From: an uncultured Gammaproteobacteria bacterium
GTDB lineage: Bacteria > Pseudomonadota > Gammaproteobacteria > HK1
Length of the DNA stretch: 54,343 nt
NCBI GenBank assembly: GCA_947258715.1
Contig: CAMYJH010000037.1
Span: forward strand, 1 to 54,343
Direction: 5' to 3'
Position 1 is the first letter of the stretch. Each line of letters starts with the position of its first letter. The notes under the pieces were generated by a model. It worked only from the letters and a program-made list of their open reading frames with translations. It ran no database searches and was not told the DNA's origin. The position numbers and the translations under genes are program-made. Positions 50,998 through 54,343 of the stretch are shown here, piece after piece.

Positions 50998-52089
50998 ATG
51001 ACAAAGACGACACGAGACGAAGATCTGCCAAGGTGCTTCAGTCGCGGAAACCGGAGCAAGACGTATCTTTCCCTCGCGCTGACTTTGGCGTTTGCGCTCA
51101 CCTTAGCCTCGACGCGCGCGCAGGGCGTTGATCGCAGCGGTCGGGAGGTCGTCGACGAGGTCTGCGCCTCCTGCCATGAAACGGGCGCTGAAGGCGCGCC
51201 GAAGATCGGCGACAGGCAAGCCTGGAGCGGTCGTGCCTCTCAAGGTCTGTCCAGTCTGACGCGGCACGCTCTCGAGGGTGTACGCCGCATGCCTGCGCAC
51301 GGCGGCCGCTCCGACCTCAGCGATCTAGAGATCGCGCGCGCAGTAACCGACATGGTCAATCGCTCGGGCGGCAACTGGGCCGAGCCCGCAAGCCCGGAGG
51401 ACCTGGCCACAGAGCGAAGCGGCGAACAAGTCGTCAGCGCACAGTGCGTTAAATGCCACCGGGAAGGCGTGGGCGGAGCGCCGAAGATTGGGGATCGGGA
51501 AGCCTGGGTACAGCGCATGAAAAAGGGACTTGGGGCCTTGGCCCATTCCGCGATTCATGGCCACGGCGGGATGCCCCGGCGAGGCGGTCAGGCCAATCTC
51601 ACCGACGCCGAAGTCCGTTCCGCAATTGTCTATATGTTCAATCCGGCGGGTGCGCTCGCCAAGACCTCGTCGAGTGCCGTGCAGCCGGGTGCGGACGCAG
51701 ATACGGATCCCCTTCACAAGTCCGTGGGCGGAATCGAAATCTATCTGGGATTCATACCGGCGCAGATGCTATATGCACTTCCGAAGGGATCTCCGGAGCG
51801 AACCATGCATGGCGGGATACCGAAAGATCCCGGCAATTATCACGTCAACGTCTCGCTGTACGACACGAAGAGCCGAGCGCCGATCGACGACGCGCAAGTT
51901 CGGATACAGCTCAAGGACCCAGGGCTTAACTTCACCACCACTCAACTCGAGCGAATGGCGGTCGGTGGTGGAAGCTACGGAAACTACACCAAGCCACAGC
52001 CGGGAACTCTATACGTGATCACGTTACGCATTGAGAGGCCCGGGGCGACGCAAACCGCCGAGGCAAAATTCAACTACAGATTCGAATAA
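50998..52089 (+). CDS. Periplasmic di-heme cytochrome c with C-terminal beta domain
   Basis: A 363-residue exported protein. A signal anchor lies near residues 20-40 (LSLALTLAFALTLASTRAQG). Two tandem cytochrome c5-like domains follow, with heme sites CASCHETG (about 58) and CVKCHREG (about 145), each followed by GAPKIGDR and a HGG segment with Met (RMPAHGGRSD, GMPRRGGQAN). The C-terminal 130 residues are a beta-rich domain (YHVNVSLYDTKSRAPIDDAQ), like domains found in FixH or copper-chaperone-type proteins. GGGAG precedes the ATG at 50998. The fusion of two hemes with this domain is not common. Partner unknown. Confidence 0.87.
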   Translation: MTKTTRDEDLPRCFSRGNRSKTYLSLALTLAFALTLASTRAQGVDRSGREVVDEVCASCHETGAEGAPKIGDRQAWSGRASQGLSSLTRHALEGVRRMPAHGGRSDLSDLEIARAVTDMVNRSGGNWAEPASPEDLATERSGEQVVSAQCVKCHREGVGGAPKIGDREAWVQRMKKGLGALAHSAIHGHGGMPRRGGQANLTDAEVRSAIVYMFNPAGALAKTSSSAVQPGADADTDPLHKSVGGIEIYLGFIPAQMLYALPKGSPERTMHGGIPKDPGNYHVNVSLYDTKSRAPIDDAQVRIQLKDPGLNFTTTQLERMAVGGGSYGNYTKPQPGTLYVITLRIERPGATQTAEAKFNYRFE

Positions 52090-52090
52090 G

Positions 52091-52134
52091 CGGCAACTTC
52101 GAAAATCAGTAGCTTACGAACTCTGAATGTCCCC
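52091..52134 (+). repeat. Right half of a type A palindromic element
   Basis: GCGGCAACTTCGAAAATCAG then TAGCTTACGAACTCTGAATG. The left arm is absent; the half begins right after the cytochrome stop codon. Confidence 0.85.
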
Positions 52135-52429
52135 ATGCTGCCCCACAATCCCAGCGGCAGCCACAGCGTCGGAAATACCCTGGCGATGGGGGACTCCGGC
52201 CAGGACTGCACGCTGCACGCCGTCGCAACGGTGGGCCAAGCTGGTGCGAGTAGCCCGTCGTGAACTCCCGCCGACAGCAGGCAAACATCCGTGATTCGAA
52301 GTTTAGGACCTAAAGTCTGCCCGCCGCCGGCCGATGAACCATAATCAACGTATCGAAATCGAGCGTGTCATGACCGCTCGGGTACGCATCGGTTCACCGC
52401 TGCTGGTCACTGGCAGGAGGTAGGAAATC

Positions 52430-53269
52430 TTGAACATTCGAACGAAGTTATTCGTCGGCATCTCGACGATTCTTGTATTACTGGCCGCGCAGGCGACGGT
52501 CGTTTATGTATTTCTGCAACGGAACCACGAGCTCGCGGGTGGGTCGGTTGTTCGGGGATTCGAGCAAAGCGTCCACATTGCCAATATCGCTATTGAAGGG
52601 CAGAAGCTTAGGCGTTACGAGAAGGAGTACTTCATATACGTTACCAACCAGCAGAAACGCACTAAGTATGACCGTGAATGGCACGAGTCCTATGACAAGC
52701 TGGGCAAGATGCTCCAGCAGGTTGAGCGCTCGGATAACCAATCGTGGTCAGCGCGCGACAAGCTCGAGATTCTTGTCTGGCGACAAGCCTATCAGCGTTA
52801 CGGTGAGGAGTTCGATAAGGTCATCTCTGGTGTGAACAGCGGTAGGATAACGACGACGCGGGAGGCGAATGTCGCGATCCAGGCGGGCAAGAATGCGTTT
52901 CGTGAATTGCTCAATGGGGCAAAGAAGGGCGGTGAGGTCAAGTACGGAGAAGCGCTCGTGACAATCGAGGAGCTTGCTGCAAACAGCTCGCTGATGCGCT
53001 TAGTCGTGCTCGGCGTATGCGCCGCAAACGTCGTAATCGCGTTTCTGCTACTGCTTCTAATCCCGCGCTCGATCACGAAGCCAATCGCTAGCCTCAGCGA
53101 AGCGGCACGCAGAATGAGCAAGGGCCAGCTGGGCGAAGCGGTGCCAACCCCTCGAGTTTCCGAGTTCGTGGAGCTGGGCCGAACGCTAGAGCGTCTGCGC
53201 ATCTCGCAGAAGACACTGATCGATCGGTTAACTTCTGCGAAGCCTCACGGAAGGCAAGCCACAGCGTGA
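52430..53269 (+). CDS. Membrane sensor-like protein with HAMP domain
   Basis: A 279-residue inner-membrane protein. TM1 is near 8-28 (VGISTILVLLAAQATVVYVF), a helical periplasmic region spans about 30-188, TM2 is near 190-212 (LVVLGVCAANVVIAFLLLLL), and a HAMP domain follows (PRSITKPIASLSEAARRMSK). There is no methyl-accepting, kinase or GGDEF output domain, so it may signal through a separate partner or be truncated. The start is TTG at 52430, supported by AGGAGGT 9 bases upstream. Confidence 0.82.
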   Translation: MNIRTKLFVGISTILVLLAAQATVVYVFLQRNHELAGGSVVRGFEQSVHIANIAIEGQKLRRYEKEYFIYVTNQQKRTKYDREWHESYDKLGKMLQQVERSDNQSWSARDKLEILVWRQAYQRYGEEFDKVISGVNSGRITTTREANVAIQAGKNAFRELLNGAKKGGEVKYGEALVTIEELAANSSLMRLVVLGVCAANVVIAFLLLLLIPRSITKPIASLSEAARRMSKGQLGEAVPTPRVSEFVELGRTLERLRISQKTLIDRLTSAKPHGRQATA

Positions 53270-53426
53270 AGATTGGATCAAGGCCTCGTCCCGCGTTCTT
53301 GATTTGCTCGCACTTAAGCCGTAATGCAAAATCAGGCAACGGACTCTTCATTTGAGACTCGTGAGCGAGTATGCATAATGCGTCACGGCAAGCAGTAAGT
53401 ACCTGATTAAGAACTGATTTCTTCCT

Positions 53427-53456
53427 AAAAACGGCGCGGTCATATCCGCGCCGTTT
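53427..53456. terminator. Strong rho-independent terminator
   Basis: AAAACGGCGCGG, loop TCATAT, CCGCGCCGTTTT: a perfect 12-bp stem with T residues on both strands, so it may work in both directions. It follows the HAMP gene by about 160 bases. Confidence 0.85.
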
Positions 53457-53815
53457 TGCTGACCGCTGCAGAACGCTCCGTCACCGTACGGTCGCGTCAG
53501 CCGTTTCCTCCACGGTTTCCTCCGCTCCGAGGGCACTGCGACGCGTCCAGGCACCCGTGTCCAGGTCTTCCAGACACCGTCCGAAACCGCTTCCCCCGAC
53601 CGCCCGTTTCCCGGAATCCACGGATTGGGAATCTCTGGCACAGCGATTGCTGCATACACACTGACAGTCGGCCGAGGCGACCCAAGTTCTTGAAAATCAG
53701 AACTCTAAATCGCAAGTCGCTGTCAAGAGTGTCTCCAAGCGGAGACACAGGGGCCTGCCCCGCAAGGGTGGACAATTGTATCGGTCTCTTTGACATTAGG
53801 GTCATGGGAGGAGCT
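53457..53815. other. Non-coding leader with two adjacent hairpins
   Basis: No gene recognised. GTGTCTCC/GGAGACAC with loop AAGC (53729-53748) and GGGG/CCCC with loop CCTG (53750-53761) form two successive hairpins about 55 bases upstream of the next start codon. Confidence 0.4.
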
Positions 53816-54058
53816 ATGCAGATCAAGAACTGGCGTGAGCGGACCATATCATCGCTCTCCGAGTCGCTTGGTCCGGTGTCCGAGCTGCTGGTAGACAGCG
53901 CCTATGAGACGCTCGATTCCTCGACGGACCCCGCGCAACCATATGGCTACACGCGTTTTCTGCGCGCCCTCTATGCGGAGCTGCCGGAGGACATCGATCG
54001 CAAGGCCATATGCGATGAACTGTGCCGACAGATGCTGGGAACCGTTCTGCCCTGGTGA
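53816..54058 (+). CDS. Small hypothetical protein
   Basis: An 80-residue acidic, helical protein (MQIKNWRERTISSLSESLGP, ending RQMLGTVLPW). A GGAGGAG ribosome binding site is 4 bases before the ATG. The family is not recognised. Confidence 0.65.
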   Translation: MQIKNWRERTISSLSESLGPVSELLVDSAYETLDSSTDPAQPYGYTRFLRALYAELPEDIDRKAICDELCRQMLGTVLPW

Positions 54059-54066
54059 GTGGGACG

Positions 54067-54126
54067 AAAAGGGGACGCACTTATTTCTTGGCCGAAAAAT
54101 AGGAAAAAAAAGTGCGCCCTTTTTCC
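54067..54126. repeat. Third inverted repeat, full copy
   Basis: AAAAGGGGACGCACTTATTT and, inverted, GGAAAAAGGGCGCACTTTTT form imperfect arms around TTGGCCGAAAAATAGG. Parts of the same sequence occur at 26922-26964 and 25716-25732. It follows the last gene directly and may act as its terminator. Confidence 0.5.
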
Positions 54127-54343
54127 ATTCTCCCCCATTCTCCGCCCCGACAGTCTTGCCGTACAAAGCCCCGTTTCCCCTAAAGGATCCGGGGTTCTTC
54201 GTTTTTTTCCTTATCTGCCCCTTAGGCGACCTGGACTGCGAAATAGAGTTATGCTCGAAAGTGGTGTACGGCTGAATTGAAAAAGGCGGCGTATCTGGTT
54301 GAAATGGTTGTTGCAAGACAGTCAAGTCAACCGAGGAGATACG
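54127..54343. other. Non-coding end of window
   Basis: No gene recognised. CCCCG/CGGGG followed by TTCTTCG and a T run near 54170-54208 could be a weak terminator. Confidence 0.3.

Noticed and set aside
5424..52134. CRISPR array from the many repeats
   Set aside because: Copies are widely and irregularly spaced, are palindromic over their full length, and no cas genes are present.
53729..53761. Mini-ykkC (guanidine-II) riboswitch from two adjacent hairpins
   Set aside because: The loops are AAGC and CCTG, not the required ACGR, and the downstream gene is not a known guanidine gene.

Overview
The window looks like chromosomal DNA of an uncultured, GC-rich Gram-negative bacterium, most likely a gammaproteobacterium (possibly a betaproteobacterium). 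This is inferred from a trimeric-type porin, an RND efflux pair, a YceH protein, a PilZ/DUF1631/GGDEF/EAL protein, several periplasmic c-type cytochromes and a PrpF-family protein. No rRNA, tRNA, CRISPR array, integrase or IS transposase was recognised.

Layout. 0-5.2 kb: a large secreted RHS/YD-repeat protein with an A+T-rich variable C-terminal tip, followed by a small membrane protein that may be its immunity partner. 5.6-9.5 kb: an RND efflux adaptor and pump. 9.6-12.8 kb: a membrane protein, a NYN-domain nuclease-like protein, YceH and an SDR. 13.1-14.35 kb: a compact minus-strand group (OsmC-like, a 53-residue membrane peptide, an AhpD/CMD-like protein, a two-helix membrane protein). 14.6-22.6 kb: a metallophosphoesterase, a methyltransferase, two SDR paralogs (one frameshifted) flanking an ICMT-like and a GcvT-like gene, a cytochrome P460, a frameshifted PrpF-family gene and a frameshifted membrane protein. 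23-28.5 kb: a Met/His-rich outer-membrane-type protein, a cytochrome c, a SYLF protein, a porin and a TcuA-like flavoprotein. 28.6-37.2 kb: an adenylate cyclase/TPR protein, a PNPOx-FNR oxidoreductase with an interrupted glyoxalase-family gene and a divergent LysR regulator, a pyridine-nucleotide-disulfide oxidoreductase and a GAF-PAS-GGDEF protein. 37.6-41.4 kb: di-heme, Cys-rich and His/Met-rich proteins suggesting metal or redox chemistry. 41.5-54 kb: a rhomboid protease, two tandem TIGR02466-like proteins, an XRE regulator, the 1211-residue c-di-GMP-type protein, a Ser/Thr kinase fused to a cyclic-nucleotide-binding domain, a CBS protein, a di-heme cytochrome, a HAMP membrane protein and a small conserved-looking gene.

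The outstanding feature is a dispersed palindromic element. I count 20 full copies and about 7 partial copies between 5.4 and 52.1 kb, lying in gaps or across gene ends. There are two types sharing the same terminal arms: type A (about 92 bp, conserved core) and type B (about 106-112 bp, arms up to about 34 bp that covary). Type A copies all have the same orientation on the plus strand whichever way the neighbouring genes point; type B copies appear to as well. The arm read inward encodes G-D-I-Q-S-S followed by TAA, and many unrelated genes end with this tail, so their stop codon lies inside the element. Two copies lie between convergent genes and hold the stop codons of both. The pattern resembles REP/REPIN or MITE elements moved through single-stranded DNA, but no mobilising enzyme is in the window.

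Several genes are broken: an SDR by one extra base, a membrane protein by two 7-base homopolymer runs each one base short, a PrpF-family gene by a frameshift, and a glyoxalase-family gene by a TGA where Trp is expected. These may be real decay or sequence errors; reads would decide. Possible cAMP signalling links the cyclase, the CpdA-like phosphodiesterase and the kinase with a cyclic-nucleotide domain, but this is inference.
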